Below are positions 22,417-32,999 of a DNA stretch of 64,000 nt, one piece after another (position 1 is the stretch's first letter; each line of letters opens with the position of its first letter). The stretch is taken from assembly GCA_012861695.1 (NCBI GenBank), contig JAAOOA010000049.1, positions 310,001-374,000 on the forward strand, given 5' to 3'. This stretch comes from Trematomus loennbergii. Its lineage: Eukaryota > Chordata > Actinopteri > Perciformes > Nototheniidae. The notes below the pieces were generated by a model, which saw nothing but the letters and a program-made list of their open reading frames with translations, was not told the origin of the DNA and ran no database searches. The position numbers were made by a program, and so were the translations under genes.

Positions 22417-23140
22417 CATTGGTTTCCAAATCTATCAGTAAGCAATTCGAATTTTAGCCTTAAATATAGAAGTGGCAAAGGGGCAACAAGTCATGGTGGT
22501 GGGCTGTTACAGACCCCCCTCAGCTGTCAAGGACTCCTTGTCTTCACTAGCAAAACTTTTATCGCAACTAGACTATAAGGAAATAGTGCTACTTGGTGAT
22601 TTTAACTGGGACTGGTTAACTTCAGTATCAGAGGATTTTAAAAACCTTTGTATCTCTCTGAATGTTACTCAGATTGTTGACAGTCCTACTCGCCCTAATG
22701 TTAAGTCCCTAATAAATCCTCCCTAATTGATCTCATTCTAACTAATGTTCCCTATAAATACCCATCTGTGGGAGTATTTGCAAATGATGTGAGTGACCAC
22801 TGTGTTGTAGCCACAATTAGGGACACTAGGGTCCAAAAGGTTAAATCTCGTATAATTATTAAGAGACACATAAAACATTGTGTGGAGCAAGAGTTCATGA
22901 TCTGTTTGGGTTTGATTGGGGAAAAATCGATCTGTGTGCTGATGTAGAAACTGCATGGTCTTATTTTTATCTTGGTTTTATGGAGATCATTGATAGACAT
23001 GCACCCCTACGTACTTTTAGAGTAAAGGGACGAGACAATCCTTGGTTTTCTGCTGAACTGTCCAGTCTCCTGCATGAGAGAAACAAGGCCTGGCAAAGGC
23101 TAGGAAATCAGGCTCAGAGTAGAATGGCTGCGTTTTAGGC
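22365..23140 (+). pseudogene. LINE apurinic endonuclease domain, continued
   Basis: Successive segments encode GGGVAIYVKN (about 22370), VMVVGCYRPPSA (22490-22525), VLLGDFNWDW (22588-22617), the SDHC catalytic motif (near 22790) and a linker with DNPWFSAELSSLLHERNK (23033-23086). Frame changes occur near 22453, 22720 and 22880. One of them is a missing T in the aatcctccc stretch at 22713. The order of motifs is that of an APE-type endonuclease of a CR1/L2-like LINE. Confidence 0.75.
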
Positions 23141-23193
23141 AGCTAAGAAATAGCTTCACTTCACATGTCAAAAGTGCTAAGTCGAAGTACTAT

Positions 23194-25006
23194 TTGTCAG
23201 TTACTACAGAAAACCTAAATAATCCTAGGAAATTTTGGAAAGCCATAAAATCGATATCCACCGGTGAGATCCGAAATGAGCTACCTCCGTGCCTTACCAC
23301 AGCATCTGGCTCTATATCGGACAGGGCTACTATGTTAAATTGTTTTAATGAGCATTTTGTGTCCTGCGGTTCTATGTTTGATTCTGTGACTAACTCTGCT
23401 TCTGTGAACACCACAGTCTGTGACTCTGAACAATGTGGTCTGGAAAACCCTTTCAGTTTTACTCCTTTTACTGTAAATGTTGTTCATGAAGCATTATCTA
23501 AGTTAGATCCTAAGAAACCGGCTGGCCCGGACAACGTAGAACCTTTCTTTTTAAAGATAGCTGCAGATTTTATTGCTCCACCTCTCACTACTCTTTTTAA
23601 CCTCTCCCTCAGCACAAACACAATTCCAAAAGTATGGAAGTCAGCGTATGTCCTGCCACTACTAAAAGGAGGGGAGGCAACTGTTTTAAATAACTATAGG
23701 CCAATCTCGAAATTGTCAGTTCTGGCTAAGGTTCTTGAACGCCTAGTGAGTGAACAGGTAAAGGAGTTTTTATGTAAAAATAATATCCTGTCTAAACATC
23801 AGTCAGGCTTCAGAAAGCAACATAGCACCATCACTGCCACAATGAAAGTGGTGAATGACATTACAAGTATTTAGATAAAAAGCAGAGTTGTGCAGCTCTA
23901 TTTATTGACCTTTCCAAAGCGTTTGACACCGTCGATCATCGCATCTTAAAGCAGAGGCTACTCAGTATTGGCATATCCAGCCATGCAGTGGGGTGGTTTG
24001 TGAACAACCTCTCTGAAAGGTCCCAATGTGTTCACTTTGATGGGCTGTCTTCTGAGTGGTTGAACATTGCTAATGGTGTTCCTCAAGGTTCTGTTTTAGG
24101 TCCACTTTTATTCTCCATCTACATCAATAGTTTAGGTGAAAATGTGGATGAAGCTACTTTAAATTTTTATGCGGATGATACCGTGATGTACTGTGCAAGT
24201 CCCTCCATTAAGGAGGCGGTTGTTAAATTACAGGCTGTTTTTAACATTATTCAGACTCAGCTCGCTGAGCTTAAGCTTCTTTTAAATGTTGAGAAAACCA
24301 AGGTAATGCTCTTTTCTAAAGATAAAAAGACTCCAGAGACTGCTTTGGATATTGTGACTATGCAAGGACAAGTACTCCAAGTGGTTAGCTGTTATAAATA
24401 CCTTGGTATCTGGCCTTGGTATTTTAAACTTCAGGTCACTAATCTGCTTAAAAAGCTGAGGGTTAGACTAGGTTTCTTTTTCAGAAACAAGTCCTGTTTC
24501 TCTTTTGAAGCCAGAAAAAGGCTAGTCTCTGTGACCTTTTTACCTGTACTGGACTATGGTGATTTGATCTATATGAATGCACCTGCCATTGCCTGGAAAG
24601 GTTAGATGCCGCCTATCACAGTGCTCTGAGATTTGTTACTAACTGTAAAGTACTTACTCATCACTATACCCTGTATGCCAAGGCAGGTCTGCCTTCACTT
24701 ACTGGTCGGAGGCTCAGTCATTGGTACATATTCATATATAAAGCCATGCTGGGTAAACTACCGACTTATATATGCTCTTTGATCTCGCGGAGAGTGGCAA
24801 GTAGCTATTGCCTGAGATCCCAGGATGTGTTCTTATTACATGTGCCAAGTGCTAGGACTGTTTTAGGTACTAAAGCTTTTATGTGCGCTGCTCCTCTAGC
24901 TTGGAACACTATGCAAAAAACATTGAAACTGAGCATTTTGATTCCCTTGCATCATTTTAAAGCACGGCTGGATGAAATGTTATTGGATACCTGTCACTGT
25001 AAATAG
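23194..25006 (+). pseudogene. LINE reverse transcriptase and C-terminal region
   Basis: Segments 23194-23874, 23876-24410, 24410-24605 and 24746-25006 read as one RT: PAGPDNVEPFFLK, NNYRPISKLSVLAKVLERLV and HQSGFRKQHST, then LFIDLSKAFDTVDHR (about 23900-23945), NGVPQGSVLGPLLFSIYIN (24073-24129) and the catalytic FYADDTV (about 24164). The C-terminal part is shared with the fragments at 15.1 and 52.8 kb. The frame is broken near 23872, 24410 and 24600. No RNase H is visible, as is usual in this clade. Confidence 0.85.
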
Positions 25007-25164
25007 GTTGCTAATGTATACCCCTGTAATTATGTTGTGATGTCCTTTTGTTTTCTGTTGTTTTTATGTGTAACTAATGTACCGCAGGTCTCCCTTGAAA
25101 AAGAGATCGTTGATCTCAATGGGATTTTTTAACCTGGTTAAATAAAGGCTACAAACAAACATAC

Positions 25165-25357
25165 TGTGGTATCTTACCTTGTGTTATTATTACATGTTAT
25201 TGCATTTGTCCAGCAGGGGGCAAACTCACTCTTGGTATTAAAAGAGCCTGTTGTACATGTTCCCACGAGGAAGTCCCGGAAGCATGTTACCAAAGTAAAA
25301 CCAGTTAAATCTACTCTTATGTTGTGGACATACAATTATTGATCACAAGATACAACA
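25165..25357 (+). mobile_element. 5' LTR of the Gypsy element (193 bp)
   Basis: Starts TGTGGTATCTTACC and ends AGATACAACA. Matches 29713-29904 at every position except one extra A in ccaaagtaaaacc (25289 region). Confidence 0.93.
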
Positions 25358-25363
25358 TATTAT

Positions 25364-25381
25364 TGGCGACGAGGATTAAGA
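25364..25381 (+). promoter_or_regulatory. Gypsy primer-binding site, tRNA-Ser(GCU)-like
   Basis: TGGCGACGAGGAT begins six bases after the LTR. Its complement ATCCTCGTCGCCA matches the 3' end of vertebrate tRNA-Ser(GCU) as I recall it; identity is inferred, position is direct. Confidence 0.6.
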
Positions 25382-25531
25382 AGAGGATCAAGACAAGGAT
25401 CAATACGGGATCAAAGAGGACATGCCGAACGGACTGGTTAGCACCTTACATGCAGGTTTGGGTCGTTAGCGGCAGCTAGCTCAAATTATTAGCAAAGTCT
25501 GCGGGTGGAGGAGAGGATTCATTGACACACA

Positions 25532-27316
25532 ATGGCAATGATTGGCACGCTGGCACCTTTTGATGCAAAAAATCAGAAGTGGGAAGAATACTGTGAAGTA
25601 TTGGAACAGTTTTTTGAGGCTAATGAAATTGAAAATGGAGACAGACAAAGAGCCATATTAATAAGTGTTGTGGGATCATCAACATACAGCCTTATGAAAA
25701 ACCTCCTCAGTCCGGATAAGCCCAAGGATAAGACTTACACACAACTTGTGGAGCTGCTAAAAAATCACTTTGACCCAAAGCCTAGTGAAATTGTGCAAAG
25801 GTACAAGTTTGACTCCCGCAACCGTGAGCCAAATGAGTCAGTAATGGAATACGTGGCTGAGCTGCGTCGGTTAGCGCAGGATTGCAACTATGGTAACACT
25901 TTGCAGCAGAGGTTGAGAGACAGGATCGTCTGTGGAATAAATGAAGATCGGATTCAGAGACGACTCTTATCAGAAGCGGATTTAACATTTGAAAAAGCAT
26001 TGTCAATTGCTGTGGCGTCAGAGACTGCAAATAAAAATGCACAGGAGATACAAAGCCAAGGGGCCACAGCTAAATGCTTCAAAATGGATAAAAAGCCACA
26101 GGAGGCTTATGCACACAGAGAACCTACCAAAGAGTGTTACAGATGCAAGGGAACCAAGCATGAAGCAGCAGACTGTAAGTTTAAACAAGAGAAATGTCAT
26201 GCATGTGGTAAAATAGGACACATTGCCAGAGCTTGTCGTAGTAGATCTACACAGAAGGGAAACAGCAACAAAAATGCAGACCCAAAGAGAGAAAGGAGAC
26301 AAACCACATATCACCGTTCTCATAAAGTACAAGAGCAACGGAGCCAAAGTGATAGCTCAGAAGAAGATACATTCTTACTGAATAAGATGAGGTTCAGATT
26401 GGGACGCATGAGTGAAGTGCACCTGAGACGAGTAGACCCATACATGGTTGAAGTGAAGCTGGATAGTAAGTTTGTTAACTTTGAGATAGACACTGGCTGT
26501 AGTCTCACAATAATGAATGAACAGACATTTCAAAGACTATGGAAAGACACAAAAAGTCCATGTTTGAGACCAACCAAAATCCACATCGAGTCTTATACAG
26601 GTGACCCTGTTAATGTGGTCGGAGCTGCCCTTGTTAAAGTGAAATACAAACGTCAAAGTCGGTACTTGCCCCTCATTGTGGTTAAAGGGGACGGCCCAAG
26701 AGGCTGGCTGGAGGAAATACATCTGAGTTGGAAAGAAATCAAGCTCAGACACAAATCCCGAGTCCTGAAACACCTGAAGACAGAGGACAAATCGCTGCAG
26801 CAAGTACTGAGCAAACATGAAAATGTCTTCAAAGAGGAGCTTGGCACACTGAAAGGTATGAAAGCTACCATCCATGTAAAGGCTGATGCAGTCCCTCGTT
26901 TCTTCCGTCCGAGGTCTGTCCCGTACGCCATGCGCACCAAAGTAGATGAAGAAATAGACAGATTGTTGAAAGAAGGAGTAATCTCACCTGTTAAACATGC
27001 AGAATGGGCAGCACCAGTGGTTCCAATACTGAAGCCTGTTGGGACAGTAAGGCTATGTGGAGACTACAAGCTCACTGTAAATACAGTTTCCTCACTTGAA
27101 CAATACCCCATACCCGAATGGAAGACCTGTTTGCAGCACTGACAGGAGGAAAACGGTTCACAAAGTTGGACATGAGTCATGCATACCAGCAAATACTCAT
27201 GGATGATGAATCAAAGAATACTTAACAGTGAATACGCACAGAGGCTTATTCACATACAACAGGCTGCCTTTTGGAGTAGCATCAGCCCCAGCTATATTTC
27301 AGAGGACAATGGAAGG
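25532..27316 (+). pseudogene. Gypsy gag-protease-RT, N-terminal part
   Basis: A 536-codon frame runs from ATG 25532 to 27142. Residues 1-150 are a gag capsid-like region (LAPFDAKNQKWEEYCEVLEQ). Two zinc knuckles follow at about residues 201-233 (CYRCKGTKHEAADC and CHACGKIGHIARAC). The protease has VNFEIDTGCSLTIM near residue 315. The RT begins with VPYAMRTKVDEEIDRLLKEG, AAPVVPILK and RLCGDYKLTVN. A lost base near 27113 shifts the frame, after which MEDLFAALTGG and LDMSHAYQQI continue to 27190. A further shift near 27215 precedes FTYNRLPFGVASAPAIFQRT (ending about 27310). Gag and pol share one frame up to the first break. Confidence 0.85.
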
Positions 27317-27883
27317 CAAGGCAAGGCAAGGCAAGTTTATTTATATAGCACCTTTCAACACAAGGTAATTCAAAGTGCTTTACAAAAATGGAAGACATTT
27401 TAAAAATGGCATTTAAAATCAGTCATTAAAAAGAAAAGATAATAAAATAAACATTAAAAGAAAAAATACATGGATAAAAGTTAAAGTTATAGTGCAGTTT
27501 AAGATGTGAATAGTTCAATTAAAAGCAGCGGCAAAAAGAAAAGTCTTCAGCCTGGATTTAAAAGTAGTAAGAGTTGCAGCGGACCTGCAGGTTTCTGGGA
27601 GTTTGTTCCAGATATTTGGAGCATAATAACTGAATGCTGCTTCTCCATGTTTAGTTCTGACTCTGGGGACAGAAAGCTGACCAGTCCCTGAAGACCTGAG
27701 AGTTCTGGATGGTTCATAATTTAGCAGTAGGTCAGACATGTATTTTGGGCCTAAACCATTCAAAGCTTTATAAACTAGCAACAATATTTTGAAATCTATT
27801 CTTTGACACACAGGAAGCCAGTGTAAGGACTTCAGAACAGGAGTGATGTGATCCACTTTCTTAGTGTTAGTGAGGACTCGAAG
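27317..27883 (-). mobile_element. LINE 3' fragment inserted antisense in Gypsy pol
   Basis: The minus strand encodes the end of a non-LTR RT ORF (27856-27515; MDHITPVLKSLHWLPV, YKALNGLGPKYMSDLL, RTKHGEAAFSYYAPNIWNKL), followed by a 3' UTR and a (TTGCC)n tail, seen as ggcaaggcaaggcaagg at 27315-27331. The Gypsy sequence GAAGG is duplicated at the borders (27312-27316 and 27884-27888), and removing the insert restores the pol reading. It is 5'-truncated. The family differs from the L2-like copy at 21.4 kb but has the same domain type. Confidence 0.88.
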
Positions 27884-28695
27884 GAAGGTCTCCTGCGAGG
27901 CATTCCTTTTGTGGCAGTGTATTTAGATGACATCCTGGTGAGCGGTGTGGATGAGGAAGACCATCTGCAGAACCTCGAGACAGTGTTGGCAAAGCTGGAG
28001 GAGGCAGGATTGCGTCTGAGAAGGAGCAAGTGCACTTTCCTGGAAGAGGAAGTGGAATATCTGGGACATCGAGTGGACGCACAGGGACTTTACCCTGTGG
28101 AAAAGAAAGTCAAAGCCATCATGGAGGCTCCCAACCCCACAAATGTTACTGAACTCAAGTCGTACTTAGGTTTGCTAAATTACTATAACAAATTTCTGCC
28201 AAACTTAGCTACACTATTGGCACCACTGCATGAGCTCCTGCGACAAGATGTGCGATGGACATGGCAAAAGAAACAGGAAGAGGCTTTTAAAAAATCAAAG
28301 GCCCTGTTAAACTCAGCAGAAGTGTTGGTGCATTACTCTGCTGACCGAGAGTTAATTATGTCATGTGATGCGTCACCTTACGGGGTGGGCGCTGTTTTAT
28401 CACACGTAATGGACGATGGAACTGAACGTCCTTTGGGGTTCATGTCGCGTGCTCTAGCGCCTGCTGAAAAGAATTACTCACAGCTAGACAAAGAAGGCTT
28501 AGCAGTTATATTTGGAATCAAGAAATTCCACAAGTACTTGTATGGTCGAACTTTCACCATCTATACAGATCACAAGCCACTGATCTCTCTCTTCAACGAA
28601 AAGAAACCCATTCCACAGATGGGTTCCCCGAGAGTTCAGAGATGGGCAGTGCACCTGAGTGCCTATGAGTATCACATTGTGTACAAACCAGGATA
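27884..28695 (+). pseudogene. Gypsy RT (second half) and RNase H
   Basis: The frame continues the RT after the LINE. It contains the catalytic VYLDDILVSG (about 27918), FLEEEVEYLGHRVDAQG, LKSYLGLLNYYNKFLPNLA, then RNase H with MSCDASPYGVGAVLSH, QLDKEGLAVIFGIKKFHKYL and YTDHKPL. It ends at YEYHIVYKPG followed by TAG at 28694. Normally a tether and the zinc-binding integrase N-terminus would follow; here they are deleted. Confidence 0.88.
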
Positions 28696-29535
28696 GTGGA
28701 TGCTCACTCAAAATGGATGGATATTTATCCAGTGAAGTCAGCTACATCACAGGTGACCATTGAAAAGCTGCGTCAGAGTTTCAGTGTTTTTGGACTGCCA
28801 AAAATGTTGGTGTCGGACAACGGAACCTGTTTTACAAGTGCTGAATTTGAGACTTTCATGAAACAAAATGGCATCCGCCATATGAGGTCAGCACCGTTTC
28901 ACCCGTCTTCTAATGGGCTGGCAGAGAGGGCGGTCCAGACCTTCAAAGGGGGGATGAAAAAGATGAAAGGTGAAACATTGCAAACTAGACTGTCAAGGTT
29001 TCTGTTCAGTTACCGCATCACACCTCACGCGACCACAGGCCTGTCGCCTGCAGAGTTGATGATGTCAAGGAGACTCAGATCTGCATTAGACCTGCTCCTG
29101 CCAGATGTGAAAACAAGAGTGCAGCAAAAACAACTAAACAGAAACAGTCCCATGACACAAACAGGAAACTGAGAAGTTTCTCACCTGGGGATAAAGTGTT
29201 CATCAGAAACTACTCTTATGGACCTAAATGGATCGCTGCGGTCATCGAGAGCTCATCAGGTCCAGTGTCATATACAGTGATCATTGGAAGTGGTCAAGTC
29301 GTGAAGCGGCATGTGGATCAAGTAAGAGCCAGATTAACAGACACCGTGCCCTTAGAGCCGGTGCTGGACTCCAACAGAGACACTGTGGTTCCAGTGACAA
29401 TCGAGCAAGAAGGACCTCCTGCAAGCCAGTGGTTCTGTGTACTCCGATCCCGCTGGACTTGCCTGCTACACCCGTGGTGAGACGATCAGAGCGCGAGAGA
29501 CAGCCACCTGTATACCTGAAAGACTTTGTTAAATA
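28696..29535 (+). pseudogene. Gypsy integrase core and C-terminal domain
   Basis: The integrase core carries all three acidic residues: D in VDAHSKWM, D in LVSDNGTCF and E in NGLAERAVQTF, with 35 residues between the last two (D-X35-E). The HHCC zinc domain is missing, the deletion joining directly to RNase H. Near 29140-29160 a shift changes the frame. After it, SFSPGDKVFIRNYSYGPKW and SGPVSYTV form the GPY/F-type C-terminal module, and the frame ends near 29535. Confidence 0.85.
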
Positions 29536-29698
29536 GATCAAGAGATGTTCCATTAATAGAGCAGCATAGTTCTCTGATCTCACTTTAAGGAAAGGTTTAG
29601 AATGTTAATCTTTGAAAGTGAAATGGTTCATGCCAGTACCTCGAAATGTTGTGTAACGGGAGTATGTTATACCCCACCTTCGGGAAGTATTGTTAGCT

Positions 29699-29712
29699 TA
29701 AAGGGGGGGAAA
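29699..29712 (+). promoter_or_regulatory. Polypurine tract of the Gypsy element
   Basis: AAAGGGGGGGAAA lies directly before the 3' LTR and is the expected primer for plus-strand synthesis. Confidence 0.85.
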
Positions 29713-29904
29713 TGTGGTATCTTACCTTGTGTTATTATTACATGTTATTGCATTTGTCCAGCAGGGGGCAAACTCACTCTTGGTATTAAAAGAGCCTGTT
29801 GTACATGTTCCCACGAGGAAGTCCCGGAAGCATGTTACCAAGTAAAACCAGTTAAATCTACTCTTATGTTGTGGACATACAATTATTGATCACAAGATAC
29901 AACA
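29713..29904 (+). mobile_element. 3' LTR of the Gypsy element (192 bp)
   Basis: Same TG...CA boundaries as the 5' LTR, one base shorter. Followed by the CATAC target duplicate at 29905-29909. Confidence 0.93.
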
Positions 29905-30166
29905 CATACACACAAACACAAAAAGAGAGGGACACACAGGGGAGAACGCAAGGAAGGAAACACCTTCTGGTTGGTTGTTTGGACAATGCGCTCAAGTACG
30001 ACTACATTTGAATAGGTTGGACAATTGCTGGTGTAACTATTATAGCTTGTTTATTTATTATTTTTGAGAGCGGGTTGTTGTTGTAGGTAGTCTTTCAAAT
30101 CAAAATTCAAAAAGCATTCCATGGTATTTTGTGGAGGAAAACTGATGTGTTTTTTTGGCCACTTAT

Positions 30167-30167
<1 letters not shown>

Positions 30168-30235
<68 letters not shown>
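30168..30235. repeat. (CA)n microsatellite
   Basis: Perfect CA dinucleotide run of 68 bp. Reading frames across it (THTHTH, CVCVCV) are not genes. 30240-30790 holds nothing recognised. Confidence 0.97.
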
Positions 30236-30237
<2 letters not shown>

Positions 30238-30800
30238 ATAAAACAAATGTACACACATGTAAAAAGGTCATCACAGAACAGGCTGTTTCTCAATATGTGG
30301 TCCTCAAAAGTGGCGCAAAACAAATACTTACCCATTATCCTGATCCTTATGCTGAAAATAATTGTTATCCTATATATATATATTCTCTGGTTGGAGAAAG
30401 ACGAAGTTAGACATAGTTAACTAGTTGATTAAGTGGTAGTGGTATGTCAAAACTTCCTCAAGTTAAAGTAGAAAAGTATTGGCATCGTACTTACAGATGG
30501 AGCATCTTATTTCAGACTCCAGCATACAGCTTCCTGCCTACTACCAGCCAGTTACCTGCCTAAGACCTGCCAAAGACCAGTATCTGGGAATGTTAAGCCC
30601 TCCCACTATTTTCCAAGAGGGCGTTGCCAGATTTTCAATTTCAGGATTTATATTAAATAACTATGGCCAAACTAAGACTTTGTTTTTCACAAGAGAAAAT
30701 GCAGATATTATATAAAAAACTAAAGTTAAAATCTTGTTTTTAATGCCCCAAGAGCAATAAAACACTTGTTAAAAAAATCCTGAGTGAGGCTTTCATAAAT

Positions 30801-30836
30801 TGCATTTAGCTGACGCTTTTATCCAAAGCGACTTAC
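30801..30836 (+). mobile_element. V-SINE conserved core fragment
   Basis: gcatttagctgacgctttta followed by tccaaagcgacttac matches the strongly conserved central domain of vertebrate V-SINEs as I recall it. A tRNA-like head and LINE-like tail cannot be delimited, so this is a remnant. 30840-31160 shows nothing else. Confidence 0.65.
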
Positions 30837-32160
30837 TATTTAATAAATGATAAATGATTATTCATAACAAATATGAGTGATGTGTGATTATTATTCATGC
30901 TATATACTGATATAGGGCTAAGTAAGCAATCAATCCTGCAAATGAACCTTAGTTGTTCAATATATTTATTCAGACATTGTGAGTAGAAATACAGAAATTC
31001 TGCTCCCTCCTAAGGCCAACGTTGCAATATTACAACATTTCCCTAAAACGTACCAAAACGTAAACATTTTTAAAACTCTTTCATTTCTGCTCCAGAGGCC
31101 AGGGGTTAAATTGGGATTTGATATGTGGGGGAGGCTCTGTTAGAAGGTGCGACGGGGGAGGGGGGAGAGAGTTAGACGCTCGTGAATTGTCAACGGTATG
31201 AGGTGTGATTTGTGCCAATGAACGAACTCACTGAGCAGACAATCGTGTCGATCGTCGCCTACCATGCCGTGAACTATGCTGCGAGAGAAGTAACGTGACA
31301 CTCTCGTCGCCACCCCTCTCGTCTGAGAAGATACGTGACGTCTGCGTCTGAAGTTACTTTACTTTGGTAGTTATCACCAAATAACCCAGTAGTGTTACAG
31401 CTACTTAGTTGCTGTTCAAGCTAGACTCTATTTCAATATAGTTTTGGTATTAAAATAATGTTACACCTCTTGTATGCCCTGAATGCAAAAACAACCACAG
31501 ACAAGAATATATATTTTAATTATCAAAATGATAACAAAGGCTGAAAAAACAGGAGAAGCCTGTCTTCCCTTGGTCTCCAGGAGAAAACGCCACTGTATAT
31601 CACCAAGTTCTCATATAGTTTTGTGTGTGAAATAGATCGCTGCAGTGAACACGACTTTATGTATTTGTTTATGGTTTATTTGATTTGGAGGGATGCAGTA
31701 TACATAGAAGTTCAGAGAAGAGGCAACCCCTATATATTGTTTATTTTATTTCATTTCATTTTGGCACCATGGCAGAGGCAAATATAGAGTTAATGTGCAG
31801 AGATTATAATGTCCCGTTTACTAAAATATGTATTGTTTTATGATGTTTAGTTGACAAAATAGTCACTGTGCTACATTTTGCTGCACTCAAGCATACATCT
31901 GAAGACAAGAGTTGTGTCCCCCTTTGGCCACAAGGGGGAGTATATATATATTGTATATATATATATTTTGTATAGATGTTGCAACTATACAGAGCTTTGG
32001 CAATACTATATGTAACTGAGGTCATGCTAATAAAGCTACTGAATTGAATTGAGTATACCTTTAGTGAGCTGTCAGGAGGAAACAAAGGTTCGCCAACACA
32101 TTGCACTCTACTGCTGAGAAAGTACAAATACGGATTTCGGTTCCCGACCCTCATCACATC

Positions 32161-32311
32161 CCAGCCACAGCCGTGGTCTTAACCGGTCTTGACATAAAAT
32201 CTCGAGTCCTATAGGTCCGATACAGAGACAATACGAAACCAAATGCAGTCGATTCCGAGACCAATACCGTTAAAAAGTGGTCTGGAGACCGTCTCGAGTA
32301 CAACACCAGCA
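32161..32311 (+). repeat. Possible hAT-type end (tcgag-rich)
   Basis: gtcttaaccggtcttgacat, ctcgagtcctataggtcc and ggagaccgtctcgagtacaa, then caccagc, resemble the terminal region of fish hAT elements with ctcgagac words. Boundaries are not defined. Confidence 0.3.
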
Positions 32312-32476
32312 AATATTCTCATACTAATGATTATTAATTATTATTCCCTCTCTTCTGATACAATACTGTGCCGATGAGAAAGTGTAGGCTACCTGTAACA
32401 CTCTCCAAACTAGGAGCGGAATCATTCGAAAAATATAATATAGGATAATGCTATACAATGCTAACGGAGGCGAGAC

Positions 32477-32584
32477 GTACGTTATTCACGCGCTTATCCA
32501 CACGTACGTTATTCACGCGCATATCCACACGTACGTTATTCACGCGCATATCCACACGTACGTTATCAACACGCATATCTAAGA
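32477..32584. repeat. 27-bp minisatellite, four units
   Basis: Unit gtacgttattcacgcgca plus tatccacac starts at 32477, 32504, 32531 and 32558. The 27-bp period is a multiple of three, giving a spurious TRTLFTRIS peptide repeat. Confidence 0.95.
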
Positions 32585-32999
32585 TACCATTTTCTAAGCT
32601 ACGCCGCCGCCACGTGAGCGCGTACTTTGAGCACACCAATGATACGTCGCCGTGACGTCGCCTGTATTGTACGTCAACCCATTCAAAATTGATGGAGGCG
32701 TTGGCGCACGTTGACACGTCAGTTCTCCGCTCAGTGAGCTTAGTTATCTGGCACAAATCACACCTCATACAACGGGGGGGGGGCCTCTCTGCACGGAGGA
32801 GCCGCGGAGGAAGAGACACACGTTCACTAAGCCGAATCACAGTGATCTGCTATTTTAAAGTAAATTCTATCGACCCTAAATATAGCATATATTAAGAACG
32901 AGAAAGTGTTAACATCGTTTTTTGTAAACATATGACAAATGTGCGAGGGTGATGACATCAGAGCATCGTCCTATGGGCTTAGCCCCGGACAGGTACAAC

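Larger units (their letters stand above)
21350..25160 (+). mobile_element. L2-like LINE, long copy with 5' UTR, ORF and 3' tail
   Basis: The element has a GC-rich 5' region with internal repeats (21370-21730), a start region at 21750, an ORF with a 2A-like motif, an apurinic endonuclease domain, a reverse transcriptase and a C-terminal extension. Its 3' UTR contains gttgatctcaatgggatttt and ends near aaataaaggctac (25138-25152). Length of about 3.8 kb fits a near full-length CR1/L2-clade element. At least five frame breaks make it inactive. Fragments of the same family lie at 14912-15831 and 52703-53293. The Gypsy element starts a few bases after its 3' end. Confidence 0.85.
25165..29904 (+). 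mobile_element. Ty3/Gypsy LTR retrotransposon with target duplication
   Basis: Two LTRs of 193 and 192 bp bound a gag-protease-RT-RNase H-integrase order typical of Metaviridae. The target duplication is CATAC at 25160-25164 and 29905-29909. A primer-binding site follows the 5' LTR and a purine tract precedes the 3' LTR. The copy is defective: several frameshifts, a deletion joining the RNase H end to the integrase core (28694-28697), and a LINE inserted antisense at 27317-27883. LTRs differ by a single one-base indel, so insertion is recent relative to the decay in pol. Confidence 0.92.
31185..32780. repeat. Inverted repeat pair bounding 1.5 kb
   Basis: gtatgaggtgtgatttgtgc (31196 region) with actcactgagc (31225 region) recurs inverted at 32728-32775 (gctcagtgagct, then gcacaaatcacacctcatac). 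Arms are about 50 bp with a variable middle. The interval between holds no recognised gene, which suggests a non-autonomous element or an inverted duplication. Confidence 0.55.

Noticed and set aside
30051..30410. Overlapping frames on both strands around 30.2 kb
   Set aside because: They translate the CA microsatellite (THTHTH / CVCVCV).
31990..32060. LINE-like 3' tail (aataaagctactgaattgaa)
   Set aside because: Only a short suggestive tail; no coding or family match could be made.
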